Below are positions 33,898-42,633 of a DNA stretch of 51,522 nt, one piece after another; within the stretch, counting starts at the first letter, position 1; every line of letters begins with the position of its first letter. The stretch comes from Acidobacteriota bacterium (GTDB taxonomy: Bacteria; Acidobacteriota; Terriglobia; Terriglobales; Acidobacteriaceae): the NCBI GenBank assembly GCA_028876335.1, contig JAGWSG010000066.1, positions 1-51,522 of the forward strand. The letters run 5' to 3'. The position numbers were made by a program, and so were the translations under genes. Below the pieces are notes generated by a model. That model did no database searches. It was given only the letters and a program-made list of their open reading frames with translations, and was not told the origin of the DNA.

Positions 33898-36326
33898 TTG
33901 CCAGGCTTGCCCAGTCCAAACATCTTCTGGAAGATATTGCGATTGTCCGGCGGATGATCGCAGGTGTTTGTTGGCGCAGTGCCATCCAGAAATGCAGCCG
34001 TGTAGTCGTCCGGGCATGCGTCATCGGCCAGCAGATTGGACTTCTTGTCCAGTGTCACAATCGTCACGCCAGGTGGTGGCGTAAAGTCATTTGTGTCAGA
34101 GTATTCAGGCAGTTGAACCGCGCGCTTCATGAAGTCGGCCCAAATGGGTGCGGCTGCCTCTGCGCCTTCTATCTTGATGTCCGTATAGTCGTCGTTACCC
34201 ACCCACACAATGCAGAGCAGGTTGCTGGTGAAGCCTGCGAACCAGGCGTCGTGGCTGGTGCCGGTTTTGCCTGCGGCAGGTGCAAGGAAGCCCATGTTGC
34301 GAATGCCTGCGCCAGTGCCGCAGTAGTTCTTGCCGTCTACCTTGCACGGATCGCCGCCGTTGCCCTGCAGGACTGCTTCCATCATGTAGGTGGTCAGGAA
34401 CGCCACGCGCGGATCAAGCACCTGTTGTGACGTCGGTGTGAAATCCGTGATCACGTCGCCCGTTGGCGTGCGCACACTGGCCAGCATCCACGGGTCAATA
34501 TGCACGCCTGCATTGGAGAACACTGTGTATGCGCCTGCCATTTCGAGTGGGGACGCATCGTAGGATCCAATCGCAACCGACGGAGTCCCTTGCGCACTCT
34601 TGATGCCTGCATCGCGCGCCAGCGCTGCCACTCGATCGAAGCCAACCATCGCCGCCAGCCCGATGGTTGCGTTGTTCAGGGAGCGTTTCAGCGCATACGC
34701 CGCCGTCACCTGATCGTGATACTCACCCTCGTAGTTGCGGGGCGTGTAGGTCTGCCCGTTTACATCGTAGGTGGTCTGTTCATCATTCAAAATTGTTACG
34801 GGCGAAAAGAGCTTGTCCTGTCCCGGCAGTGTGGTTCCTTCCACTGATGTTTCAAATGCAGACGCGTAGACAAACGGCTTGAAGATGGAACCCGTGGGTC
34901 GCTTGGACACAGCATGATTCAACTGCGATGAGCCATAGCTGCGCCCGCCAACAAGCGCCAGTACCTGCCCTGTGTGCGGATTGAGCGCGACCAATGCCAC
35001 CTGTGGATAGTAGGGAATAATATTCTTGTCCTTTTTGCGCAGCCGCGCGTAGCGCCTGTCCACAATTGCATCAATCTGCGGCATGGTCTCATCCACCGCC
35101 GCTGTTGCCGCCTTCTGCAAATCCGGATCAAGCGACGTATAAATGCGCAGCCCCTCGCGATTGAAGTCTCGCTCGCCCAGCTTCTGTGTCAACTGGTCGC
35201 GCACCAGGTCGACAAAATACGGCGCCTCGCTTGCATCCACGCTCGCCGGTGAAAGGTGCAATGGCTCGGCTTTTGCTTTCTCTGCCTGCTCCTTGGTAAT
35301 GGCTCCAGTTTCCACCATGCCGTCCAGCACCAGGTTTCTGCGTTCGATGACCCGGTCAGGGTGGCGATAGGGATTGAAATAGTTGGGCCGCTGAATCATA
35401 CCCGCCAGCGTTGCGCACTCTGCAAGATCAAGCTGGCGCACATCCTTGCCAAAGTACGCGCGTGACGCTTCACCAAAACCGTTGATCGCAAAACTGCCGC
35501 GCTGGCCCATATTGATCTGATTCGCGTACAGCTCAAAGATCTTCTGCTTGCTGAAGCGATGCTCAAGCTGAAAGGTGATCACAATCTCAATCACTTTGCG
35601 CTTGAAGCGTTTCTCCGGTGTGAGAAAGAATCCGCGCGCCAACTGCATGGTCAGCGTGGAGCCGCCTTGCTGCTTCTGCCCGGTGAGCACATCGTGAATG
35701 CCGGCTTCAATCAATCTTCCGTAGTTCACGCCGCCGTGCTCAAAGAAGCGGCGGTCTTCGATCGCCAGCACAGCTTGCACAAGGTTGTGCGGAATTTCGT
35801 CGTACGTGATGAGGCGGCGTTTGGTGCGGTTGGTGCCCTCGCTCAGCCCAGTAATGAGCAGAGGTTCAAGCTCGTAACTGGCCAGTGCCTGTCCGCGACT
35901 ATCATTGATGGACGAGACAACGCCGTTGCGAATCTGAATGGTTGCGGGATCTTCCGCGTGATAGGAGTGCGGTCCAGGGCGCACTGTAATCGAGTTGGAG
36001 TCCTCGCTGAAGGTCCCCATGGGTGAGGCATTCGCGGCGCCCTGCACCGTGTAGCCGGCGCTGCGCAGCTCGCTTGAAATCAGATGCAGGCTGAGCTTTT
36101 GCCCGGGACGAACCTCGCGCGGCGCGGCGTAAATCTTCGCCGTGTTTACAAACAGCGGCTCGCTCAGGCGCGCGTCCACAATGGCTTTGTACTTGTAGTA
36201 GTAGTAACCGCCCACCACAAACACTGCGACCGCGGCGACAGCAACACAGGCCAGACCAGCGCGTAATGCCAGCATCAGCCACGCATGTTTGCCTTGCGGT
36301 TTCGCCAGGCGGATCTTCAAAGCCAT
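33894..36326 (-). CDS. mrcB: Bifunctional penicillin-binding protein 1B-like
   Basis: This class A PBP polymerises and cross-links peptidoglycan. The 810-residue product has a short cytoplasmic tail, one membrane anchor (about 20-42) and a UB2H-like domain (about 64-160, KIYAAPREVRPGQKLSL) characteristic of PBP1B. The glycosyltransferase domain follows (Glu190 in AIEDRRFFEHGGV; GGSTLTMQLARGFFL). The transpeptidase domain has Ser480-x-x-Lys483 (TGSIFKPF), Ser549-Leu-Asn551 and KTGTS (687-691). All catalytic motifs are intact. It starts 45 bp after proS and may be partly co-transcribed with it. The E. coli-style symbol rests on the UB2H-like region. Confidence 0.88.
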   Translation of the reverse strand: MALKIRLAKPQGKHAWLMLALRAGLACVAVAAVAVFVVGGYYYYKYKAIVDARLSEPLFVNTAKIYAAPREVRPGQKLSLHLISSELRSAGYTVQGAANASPMGTFSEDSNSITVRPGPHSYHAEDPATIQIRNGVVSSINDSRGQALASYELEPLLITGLSEGTNRTKRRLITYDEIPHNLVQAVLAIEDRRFFEHGGVNYGRLIEAGIHDVLTGQKQQGGSTLTMQLARGFFLTPEKRFKRKVIEIVITFQLEHRFSKQKIFELYANQINMGQRGSFAINGFGEASRAYFGKDVRQLDLAECATLAGMIQRPNYFNPYRHPDRVIERRNLVLDGMVETGAITKEQAEKAKAEPLHLSPASVDASEAPYFVDLVRDQLTQKLGERDFNREGLRIYTSLDPDLQKAATAAVDETMPQIDAIVDRRYARLRKKDKNIIPYYPQVALVALNPHTGQVLALVGGRSYGSSQLNHAVSKRPTGSIFKPFVYASAFETSVEGTTLPGQDKLFSPVTILNDEQTTYDVNGQTYTPRNYEGEYHDQVTAAYALKRSLNNATIGLAAMVGFDRVAALARDAGIKSAQGTPSVAIGSYDASPLEMAGAYTVFSNAGVHIDPWMLASVRTPTGDVITDFTPTSQQVLDPRVAFLTTYMMEAVLQGNGGDPCKVDGKNYCGTGAGIRNMGFLAPAAGKTGTSHDAWFAGFTSNLLCIVWVGNDDYTDIKIEGAEAAAPIWADFMKRAVQLPEYSDTNDFTPPPGVTIVTLDKKSNLLADDACPDDYTAAFLDGTAPTNTCDHPPDNRNIFQKMFGLGKPGN

Positions 36327-36371
36327 TGCAACTCCTCGTCAAACCCGTGCAAAAAAATCGCCCTACCAGTG

Positions 36372-38168
36372 TTACTGGCTGTCGGCAAGCAAACGCTCTT
36401 CGTCCACGCGCTGCTTAACTTGTGCGGCCGCTTCTGCCACCGCCACGTCCACACTCTGGCCCGTTGCGCGCGACACCAGTTCCACCAGTCCGCTCGCGGC
36501 TTTCTTTCCAACATTGATACGGTAGGGAATGCCCACAAGATCCGCGTCTTTGAATTTGACGCCGGCCCTCTCGTCTCTGTCATCCAGCAGCACGTCCAGC
36601 CCTGCGGCCTCAAGTTCCGCGGCAAGTTGTTCACCTGTCTCGCGTAGAGCCTGGTCGCCCACGTTGGTCACGGTAACCACAACAGTAAACGGCGCAATGG
36701 ACGCAGCCAGGCAGAAGCCATTCGCATCGTTCTTCTGCTCAATGGCCGCCGTCAAAATGCGCTCAATACCGATGCCGTAACTGCCCATAATCGGCGTGAC
36801 TTCCTTGCCGTTCTCGTCCAGCACGCGCGCGCCCATGGCCTCGGAGTACTTGTAACCGAGCTTGAAGATGTGGCCCACTTCCACGGCCTTGCCTACGACG
36901 AGTTTGCCGCTGCAGCTGGCGCCATGTGCGTCCGTCTGCGGGCACGCTTCGCCTTCATTCACGCTGCGGATATCCGCTGCCAGAGTCCAGGTAAAGTCGC
37001 GGCCCGCGCACACATTGCGTATGTGGTAGTCCAGCTTGTTGGCACCGCACACCATGTTCTTGCGGCCTTCAAGCGACTTGTCGATGATGACGGTCAACCC
37101 ATCGCCCATCGGCTGCGCATCATGGTTCAGTCCGACTGGCCCAAGATAGCCCGCAGGGCCGTGCAGATACTGCTCGAGTTCTTCGGCAACCATCGGACGC
37201 AGCTCCGCCGCGCCCAGTGCGCCCATCAGCTTGGTTTCGTTTACCTGGTGGTCACCGCGCAGGAAGGCCGCAACGCCATGCCAGGTTTCCTTCGCGCCAC
37301 GCTTCAGCGCCATGTAGGCCACGCACTTAATGTCGCTTGCTGGCGAAATCTTGAAGAAAGCCGCCACGTCGGCAATGGCCGCGCAACCCGGCGTGTGCAC
37401 AAGTTCCGGACTTCCGTCGCCAGTCGGATCGATCTCCGTAACCGGTTCAAGGCGCGAGGTCGCCTTTTCGAGATTCGCCGCGTAGTTGCACACCGGGCAG
37501 CTAGCAATCAGGTCTTCGCCCGCATCGGTGTAGACCATGAACTCCTGCGACTGCGATCCGCCCATCGAGCCCGAATCCGCTTCGACAGCGACAAACTTCA
37601 ACCCGCAGCGTGTGAAAATACGCCGATAGACCTGGTCGTGCAGATCAAAGCTCTTGTCGAGGCCGGCGGCATTCAGGTCGAAGGAGTAGGAGTCCTTCAT
37701 GGTGAACTGGCGCACGCGTAGCAAGCCCGACTTCGGCCTCGGCTCATCGCGAAACTTGGTCTGAATCTGGTACCAGATCTGCGGCAGCTGCTTGTAGCTG
37801 CGCAGCTCATTGCGCGCAATCGAGGTCATGATCTCCTCGTGCGTCATGCCGAGACAGAGGTCTGCGCCCTTGCGGTCTTTCAGGCGAAACATGTTGTCGC
37901 CCATTACGCCCCAACGGCCGCTCTCCTCCCAGGGCTCGCGCGGCAAAATACCGGGCAGGTAAAATTCCTGACCGATTTTGTCCATCTCCTCGCGCACAAT
38001 GGCGATGATCTTGTTGAAGGAGCGCTGGCCCAGAAACAGGTAGTTGTAGATGCCGGCGCCCAGCTGCCGGACGTATCCGGCGCGGAGAAGGAACTTGTGG
38101 CTGGCCACTTCGGCGTCTGCCGGGGCCTCACGTAGGGTGGGAACAAAAAGCTTCGACCAACGGTGCAT
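36372..38168 (-). CDS. proS: Prolyl-tRNA synthetase, bacterial type
   Basis: It charges tRNA-Pro. The start at 38168 ([21 protein letters not shown]) aligns with the usual bacterial ProRS N terminus and gives 598 residues. Class II motifs are visible ([48 protein letters not shown], motif 2; [10 protein letters not shown], motif 3). An editing insertion domain is present (about 220-400), and the C-terminal anticodon-binding domain has VVVTVTNVG. The frame stays open for 77 more codons upstream, but that part is unlike ProRS. No good ribosome binding site is visible before the chosen ATG, and an in-frame ATG at 38213 is an alternative. Confidence 0.88.
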   Translation of the reverse strand: MHRWSKLFVPTLREAPADAEVASHKFLLRAGYVRQLGAGIYNYLFLGQRSFNKIIAIVREEMDKIGQEFYLPGILPREPWEESGRWGVMGDNMFRLKDRKGADLCLGMTHEEIMTSIARNELRSYKQLPQIWYQIQTKFRDEPRPKSGLLRVRQFTMKDSYSFDLNAAGLDKSFDLHDQVYRRIFTRCGLKFVAVEADSGSMGGSQSQEFMVYTDAGEDLIASCPVCNYAANLEKATSRLEPVTEIDPTGDGSPELVHTPGCAAIADVAAFFKISPASDIKCVAYMALKRGAKETWHGVAAFLRGDHQVNETKLMGALGAAELRPMVAEELEQYLHGPAGYLGPVGLNHDAQPMGDGLTVIIDKSLEGRKNMVCGANKLDYHIRNVCAGRDFTWTLAADIRSVNEGEACPQTDAHGASCSGKLVVGKAVEVGHIFKLGYKYSEAMGARVLDENGKEVTPIMGSYGIGIERILTAAIEQKNDANGFCLAASIAPFTVVVTVTNVGDQALRETGEQLAAELEAAGLDVLLDDRDERAGVKFKDADLVGIPYRINVGKKAASGLVELVSRATGQSVDVAVAEAAAQVKQRVDEERLLADSQ

Positions 38169-38553
38169 AAAAGAGGACTTGAGTGCTTTCCCGTCCGTGT
38201 TCGCGCGGGGCATTTCAGGTGCCGGCCGCCGGTTGTTACACGGACGCAGGGCGTTTGGATGTACCAGAATCCATTCTAAATGTTCGTCGTCTTCCGGTCG
38301 CCGTGGCCGCGCCTGGGCGGTCCTGCCCAGCGCCTGCCATGTATCCACTGAAGTTGCCATAGGTTCAGAGCCTCCTCGTCCGCGTCTGCCCTGGAACAAT
38401 GCAGGACAGGGGCCAAACCGGCATGCGCTGAAAACAAACGAGGTAGGGAAGTGCGGGTTAGCGCGGGCGTGTCAGCAGGCACACGTGGCTGTGGAAGGGG
38501 TGACACAGGAGCACCTGATCGAAGACCGTGCAGGAGTGTGTCTGGTTAACTGA
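38169..38553. other. Leader region of proS
   Basis: No separate gene is supported here. The region lies between the orphan gene and proS and should carry the proS promoter or leader. I looked for a T-box and saw none of its conserved elements. Confidence 0.4.
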
Positions 38554-38925
38554 TCAACTCAACAACACGCCATCTATTCCATGTTTCCAAGCAGAATCGA
38601 TGAACGCCTGTACTGAACTCTCGATATCTGAAAACGACTCAATGCGGCGTTCTGCGACGGTATAAGGATCCCAAGGGTAGGCACGTTCCCATTTGATTTG
38701 GGCACCTGATTCTCGAAAAAAGAGCCGGGGTCCTTCAAAGACCGCTCCGTTTTCATTATGGATGGGAAAGACTCCGTTTGAGAGAAGCAGTGATTTCACA
38801 ATGTCTGCAACTTCTTGCCTTTTGACAAATCCAAGCATATTTCTCTCCGCCACATTTACATGGCCATGAACAACTAGCTTCTTTATGAGGTCACTTCTCT
38901 CAGTGATTCCTGATAGATTGTCCAT
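38554..38925 (-). CDS. Orphan AT-rich hypothetical gene
   Basis: I do not recognise the family. From ATG 38925 the product is 123 residues, soluble and mixed-charge. It contains GFVKRQEVADIVKSLLLSNGVFP, a GPRLFFRESG segment, WERAYPWDPYTVAERRIESF and a C-terminal FIDSAWKHGIDGVLLS. There is no signal peptide or membrane segment. The gene is visibly AT-richer than proS and kdsD around it. Its start lies 2 bp after the stop codon of a duplicated kdsD 3' fragment, and its only upstream GGAG (11 nt away) is inside that fragment. Size and setting recall single-gene immunity or cassette proteins, but this is only a guess. Confidence 0.6.
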   Translation of the reverse strand: MDNLSGITERSDLIKKLVVHGHVNVAERNMLGFVKRQEVADIVKSLLLSNGVFPIHNENGAVFEGPRLFFRESGAQIKWERAYPWDPYTVAERRIESFSDIESSVQAFIDSAWKHGIDGVLLS

Positions 38926-38927
38926 TT

Positions 38928-39044
38928 CTAAATCAGCTCCACACCCCACAAATCATGCAGGTGCACAACGCCTTCCACTTTGCCCCCTGCATCCACTACC
39001 ACCAGTGACGTAATCTTCCGCTCTTCCAGAATCGCCAGCGCCTT
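38928..39044 (-). pseudogene. kdsD: Duplicated 3' fragment of kdsD
   Basis: Positions 38930-39044 match the intact kdsD 3' end (40292-40406) at 114 of 115 bases, at a constant offset of 1362. The single mismatch (38997 versus 40359) is a synonymous Val codon change. The fragment encodes about the last 38 residues of the second CBS domain, to the same C terminus (GVELI), but ends in TAG where intact kdsD ends in TGA. Upstream similarity stops abruptly at 39045. There is no start codon or SIS domain, so it is a remnant. Confidence 0.9.
38930..39044. repeat. 115-bp direct repeat, left copy
   Basis: Left copy of a direct repeat whose right copy is 40292-40406. The two flank a 1.25-kb segment holding only the GT87-type gene. 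Confidence 0.95.
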
Positions 39045-39059
39045 TGGAGCCAACTGTCA

Positions 39060-40229
39060 TCATGCGGCGGTATGCAGAGGAGCATTTTTATGTTCGTCCT
39101 TAGTGGTAAGCCCGCGGGTTGCGTACAGATACCACAAAAGCCATGCCGGCGTGGTCCACAGATAATATGGGGAATTGATCTGAACGGATAAGGACGCCTC
39201 CGCAAGACTCGCTATACCAATAAGCGCAAGGGGTCACACAGGTCGGTTTGTTGTGAGCGCGGCAATGAGCCCCAGCATGACTGCAGGCAAAAGTACTGAC
39301 TCATCCGTGAACCAAGCGTATGGGGGACAGAGGGATGAAACAAGCAGGACCAGCATTCCGTGCGATGTCCACGACCAACGGGCGCGGTGCTCGAGAAAAT
39401 ACCATATCGACCAAACACAGGCGCAGGCAACGGGAGCGAACTGCAGCCATTGCTGATTCGGTGCGATCAGATGGCGCAACACCACACTGAGGGTCGGAAC
39501 AAAGTGGTCCAGGATGCCCGCGGATTCGATAAGCTCGCGATATTGAGTCCAGATTTGCGGTGCATACCAGGCCGCCAGGCCGCAATTGGCCAGCAAGCCA
39601 ACCGCAAATCCACCAAGGATGCGAAAGCTCCTGCGTGTGATTTGCCAAAGCAAAAGCACGCACATGAAGGGGAGAAATAAGTGCGGTTTTAGCGCCAGAG
39701 GAGTCAATGCAACGCCTGCCAGGAATGGCCAGGTTTCACGCAGCTCAAAGAAAAGCATCAGGCTAAGCAGCAGGAAGATGCCAATTTGACTGGCTGATAT
39801 GCACGCGATAACTGGTCCGAACGCAAACCCGAGAAGTATGAGAAGGGGGTCTCGTCTTTCGCAGAGTCTCCACAACAGCCAGATTGAAATGGATAAACAG
39901 GTGAAGAGTGCAATTGACCAGAGAATCAGGCCCGATTGAGCATTGACCATGCCCAGGGGCAGTAGTGCGATTGCGAAGACTGGCGGGCTGAAGGAAATCT
40001 CGGGAGCCGGCCGGTCCAGTCCGGCGCCAACCTCGATCTTGTGGATTGCGGAAGGATTGTACGGATTCTGGTGTTTGAGCAGTAGCCGCTCGGATGCCCA
40101 GTATTCGATGAAGTCTCGATGCGCCGGGTTCTGGTTGCGCAGCGAAGAATAAAAGACCATGCAGACAAATAGATAACCCAGAACAACAATCAGGCCTGCG
40201 CTAAGCCTGCGGAGCCAAAGGCGAGTCAT
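39060..40229 (-). pseudogene. GT87-type membrane glycosyltransferase with premature stop
   Basis: This is a polytopic membrane protein of the GT87/DUF2029 type, which move sugars from polyprenyl-phosphate donors at the outer face of the membrane. The N-terminal half shows RDFIEYWASERLLLKHQNPYNP and GLDRPAPEISFSPPVFAIALLPLG, typical of the family, followed by about nine hydrophobic helices. The frame stops at TGA 39234-39236 after 331 residues. Beyond it the same frame continues for 57 codons with matching character (PLALIGIASL, SPYYLWTTPAWLLWYLYATR) to a TGA at 39060-39062. The expected product is therefore 389 residues with one internal stop, explained by a single CGA-to-TGA change. A truncated but active protein or an assembly error remains possible. 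Confidence 0.75.
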
Positions 40230-40289
40230 TCAATAATCGTCCTCGAATTCCCTGGATTTCGATCCGGCATTCATCAAAAAATGCTGCCT

Positions 40290-41285
40290 TCAAATCAGCT
40301 CCACACCCCACAAATCATGCAGGTGCACAACGCCTTCCACTTTGCCCCCTGCATCCACCACCACCAGTGACGTAATCTTCCGCTCTTCCAGAATCGCCAG
40401 CGCCTTCGCCGCCAGCTCGCCTGCGGCAATCGTGCTCGGCCGCGTATTCATCGCTTCGCCCGCCGACTTGCTCAGTGCCGCGCCGCCTTCGTGTTCCAGC
40501 AGTCGCCGCAAATCGCCATCGGAAATCACGCCGCGCAGGTGTCCGCTCTCCTGCACCGTCGTAATGCCCAGCTTCTTGCGCGACATCTCGTAGATCACAT
40601 CCGTCATCGGCGTATCCAGCGCCACTACGGGCACGTCTTCGCCCGCGTGCATCAGGTCGCCCACCTTCGCCAATTGCTTGCCCAGCTTGCCGCCGGGGTG
40701 CAGCTCGGCAAAATCCTCCGGCTTAAAGCCCTTGCGCAAACTCACCGCAATGGCCAGCGCATCGCCCAGCGCCAGCATGGCCGTTGTACTCGCCGTGGGC
40801 GCCAGATTCATGCCGCACGCCTCGCGTTCCACGCTGCAGTCCAGTGCCACATCGCTCGCTTCGGCCAGCGTCGACTTCAAATTGCAGCAGAAACTTACCA
40901 GCGCGTCGCCCTTACGCTTCAGCGTGGCCAGCAGGCGCAGAATCTCTTCCGTCTCTCCGCTTGCCGAAAGCGCAATCACCACGTCGCCCGGCATCAGCAC
41001 GCCCAGGTCGCCGTGCACCGCCTCAGCCGGATGCAGAAAAATGGCCGGGCTTCCTGTGGAGCTGAGTGTGGCCGCAATCTTCTGCGCGATGATGCCGCTC
41101 TTGCCCATGCCTGTAACCACAACGCGCCCTTTGCCTGCGCCGCAGCGTACCACCAGCTCCACCGCGCGGTTGAAGGCCTCCGTCATGGGCCCTTCCAGAC
41201 GAGCTGCCAGCGCATTCAGCGCGGCCGCCTCGGTGCGCACCAGTTCGGCAGGCGTCAGCTTTTCTGTAACTTTCTCCGTGCTCAT
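40290..41285 (-). CDS. kdsD: Arabinose-5-phosphate isomerase
   Basis: It converts ribulose-5-phosphate to arabinose-5-phosphate, the first step towards Kdo for lipopolysaccharide. From ATG 41285 (MSTEKVTEKL) the product is 331 residues. The SIS sugar-isomerase domain (about 35-170) has GMGKSGIIAQKIAATLSSTG, HPAEAVHGDLG and ALSASGETEEIL. Two CBS domains follow (about 200-325, VVALDTPMTDVIYEMSRKKLG and ALAILEERKITSLVVVDAGG). All parts look intact. Its last 38 codons occur again at 38930-39044. The GT87-type gene starts 60 bp downstream on the same strand. Confidence 0.92.
   Translation of the reverse strand: MSTEKVTEKLTPAELVRTEAAALNALAARLEGPMTEAFNRAVELVVRCGAGKGRVVVTGMGKSGIIAQKIAATLSSTGSPAIFLHPAEAVHGDLGVLMPGDVVIALSASGETEEILRLLATLKRKGDALVSFCCNLKSTLAEASDVALDCSVEREACGMNLAPTASTTAMLALGDALAIAVSLRKGFKPEDFAELHPGGKLGKQLAKVGDLMHAGEDVPVVALDTPMTDVIYEMSRKKLGITTVQESGHLRGVISDGDLRRLLEHEGGAALSKSAGEAMNTRPSTIAAGELAAKALAILEERKITSLVVVDAGGKVEGVVHLHDLWGVELI
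40292..40406. repeat. 115-bp direct repeat, right copy
   Basis: This is the right copy of the direct repeat, forming the 3' end of intact kdsD. It differs from the left copy at one base (40359). Confidence 0.95.
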
Positions 41286-41388
41286 CGGTCTCTGATGGTA
41301 ACAGTTTGCGCGCGGTTGAACATGCCCCCTCAACCCGGCGATGGGTGCCGGCGGGCCTGCCCGCTCGTACAATAGGAAAGGAGGTCAA

Positions 41389-42030
41389 ATGCCTGTAAAG
41401 CGCAACACTGTCGTCCTCGGCATCACGCTCTTTCTTCTTGCCGCCTTTGCCTGGGCCGGCTGGGCCAACTGGGAGTACCGCAAGCAGCAGGCCGCAAAGG
41501 TCAAGGCCATGTCCGCACAGCAGGGCATACTGATGGCCGCCGCCGACGGCACACTGCAGTACAAGTCCCCCCTGATGGACAAGCCCGCACCCGCATTTAC
41601 CCTCCAGAACCTCAAGGGCCAGAAGGTTTCCCTCGCCGACTACAAGGGCAAAGCGCTGCTCATCAATTTCTGGGCCACTTGGTGCGGCCCCTGCAAGTTG
41701 GAGACGCCCTGGCTCGTTGAACTGCGCAACCAGTACGCGTCAAAGGGTTTTGAAGTCCTGGGCGTCTCGGCCGAAGGCGATGATTACACTCCGGCTGACA
41801 AGGCAGGCTGGGCCAAAGACAAGGATGCCATCCAGCAGTTCGTAGCCAAGAACAAGGTCCCATATCCCGTGCTTATGGGCGGTGACAGCATTGCTGCAGC
41901 CTACGGTGGCGTGGACGCAATGCCCACTTCCTTCTACGTGGACCGCAGCGGCAAAATTGTTGCCACGCAGATGGGTATTACATCCAAGGACGAAATTGAG
42001 TCTAAGATTCAAAAGGCATTGGCGGACTGA
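41389..42030 (+). CDS. TlpA-like membrane-anchored thioredoxin
   Basis: This is a periplasmic thiol-disulfide oxidoreductase tethered by one N-terminal helix (about 7-26). The start at 41389 has a strong AGGAGG 5 nt upstream. The AhpC/TSA-Redoxin type domain (about 65-210) has PAPAFTLQNLKGQKVSLADYKGKALLINFWATWCGPCK, with redox Cys99 and Cys102, and the cis-Pro loop in AMPTSFYVD. Such proteins reduce cytochrome c maturation partners or other periplasmic disulfides. It is followed after 3 bp by a DsbD-N-like gene, so the two form one unit. It is divergent from kdsD. Confidence 0.88.
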   Translation: MPVKRNTVVLGITLFLLAAFAWAGWANWEYRKQQAAKVKAMSAQQGILMAAADGTLQYKSPLMDKPAPAFTLQNLKGQKVSLADYKGKALLINFWATWCGPCKLETPWLVELRNQYASKGFEVLGVSAEGDDYTPADKAGWAKDKDAIQQFVAKNKVPYPVLMGGDSIAAAYGGVDAMPTSFYVDRSGKIVATQMGITSKDEIESKIQKALAD

Positions 42031-42033
42031 ACA

Positions 42034-42552
42034 ATGAACCTGTGCAGAGGATTAGCGTGTGCCCTGGTTGCGAGCTGTGCCTTGACGGCGCTCGCTCAGA
42101 CATCGTTTTCTTCAAAGTCATCGCTTATTGATTCGGACTCCCGCTCCATCACCGGCGGAGCCCACGTGCAGTTCCTCTTCCCGGAACAGGTCACGTTGCC
42201 AGCGGGAAAGGCAAGCGCAGTTTCCCTTCACTTCAAGGTTGCGCCCAATTTCCACATAAACTCGCATACGCCGCATGACCAGTTTCTGATTCCTACGGAG
42301 CTGAAGATCCCCGCCTCCTCTGGCGTGCGACTAGAAAAGGCAAGCTATCCTCCAGGGCACGCCTTCTCCCTGCCGGTCGACCCAACCACGAAGCTCAGCG
42401 TCTATTCCGGCGAATTCTCCATTGAGACGCACCTCGTGGCTGAGCGAGGCAACCATCTCATCCAGGCGACGCTGCGCTACCAGGCCTGCGACAACAACGC
42501 ATGCATGCCGCCCAAAACCATCAATGTGCCTATTGATGTGATTGGGAAATAA
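42034..42552 (+). CDS. Stand-alone DsbD N-terminal-like domain
   Basis: This secreted protein (172 residues) has a signal peptide (about 1-22) and one beta-sandwich domain resembling the periplasmic N-terminal domain of DsbD. It shows HFKVAPNFHINSHTPHDQFLIPTEL and the redox pair in YQACDNNACMPPK. In DsbD this domain passes electrons from the membrane domain to its partners. Here the membrane domain and C-terminal thioredoxin are absent, but a TlpA-like thioredoxin is encoded immediately upstream (3-bp gap). An intrinsic terminator follows at 42570-42604. Confidence 0.8.
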   Translation: MNLCRGLACALVASCALTALAQTSFSSKSSLIDSDSRSITGGAHVQFLFPEQVTLPAGKASAVSLHFKVAPNFHINSHTPHDQFLIPTELKIPASSGVRLEKASYPPGHAFSLPVDPTTKLSVYSGEFSIETHLVAERGNHLIQATLRYQACDNNACMPPKTINVPIDVIGK

Positions 42553-42569
42553 TTTTCACTTTCCAAACA

Positions 42570-42604
42570 AATGCCGGAGTCAGTGCTCCGGCATTCTTAT
42601 TTTC
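42570..42604. terminator. Bidirectional intrinsic terminator
   Basis: A perfect 10-bp stem (AATGCCGGAG / CTCCGGCATT) with a 6-nt loop is followed by CTTATTTTC on the plus strand and by TTTGTTTGG on the minus strand. It lies between the converging DsbD-N-like gene and glnS and can serve both. Confidence 0.85.
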
Positions 42605-42633
42605 GAATCGAATTAAATCTATCCTTCGAGCGA

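Noticed and set aside
38169..38553. T-box or other amino-acid-sensing leader before proS
   Set aside because: No T-box-like consensus, specifier-loop arrangement or terminator hairpin is visible, and T-boxes are not expected in this phylum.
39234..39236. TGA as a selenocysteine or programmed read-through codon
   Set aside because: There is no redox motif around it, GT87 proteins do not use selenocysteine, and I see no evident downstream recoding hairpin. A nonsense mutation is simpler.
39060..40406. Reading the 115-bp repeats as att sites of an integrative element
   Set aside because: No integrase, excisionase or transfer gene lies between them, and the repeat is long for an att core. Kept only as one possible origin of the duplication.
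40491..41375. 294-codon plus-strand frame opposite kdsD
   Set aside because: It is antisense to a complete KdsD with SIS and CBS domains. It is rich in His, Arg and Gln, as such shadows are.
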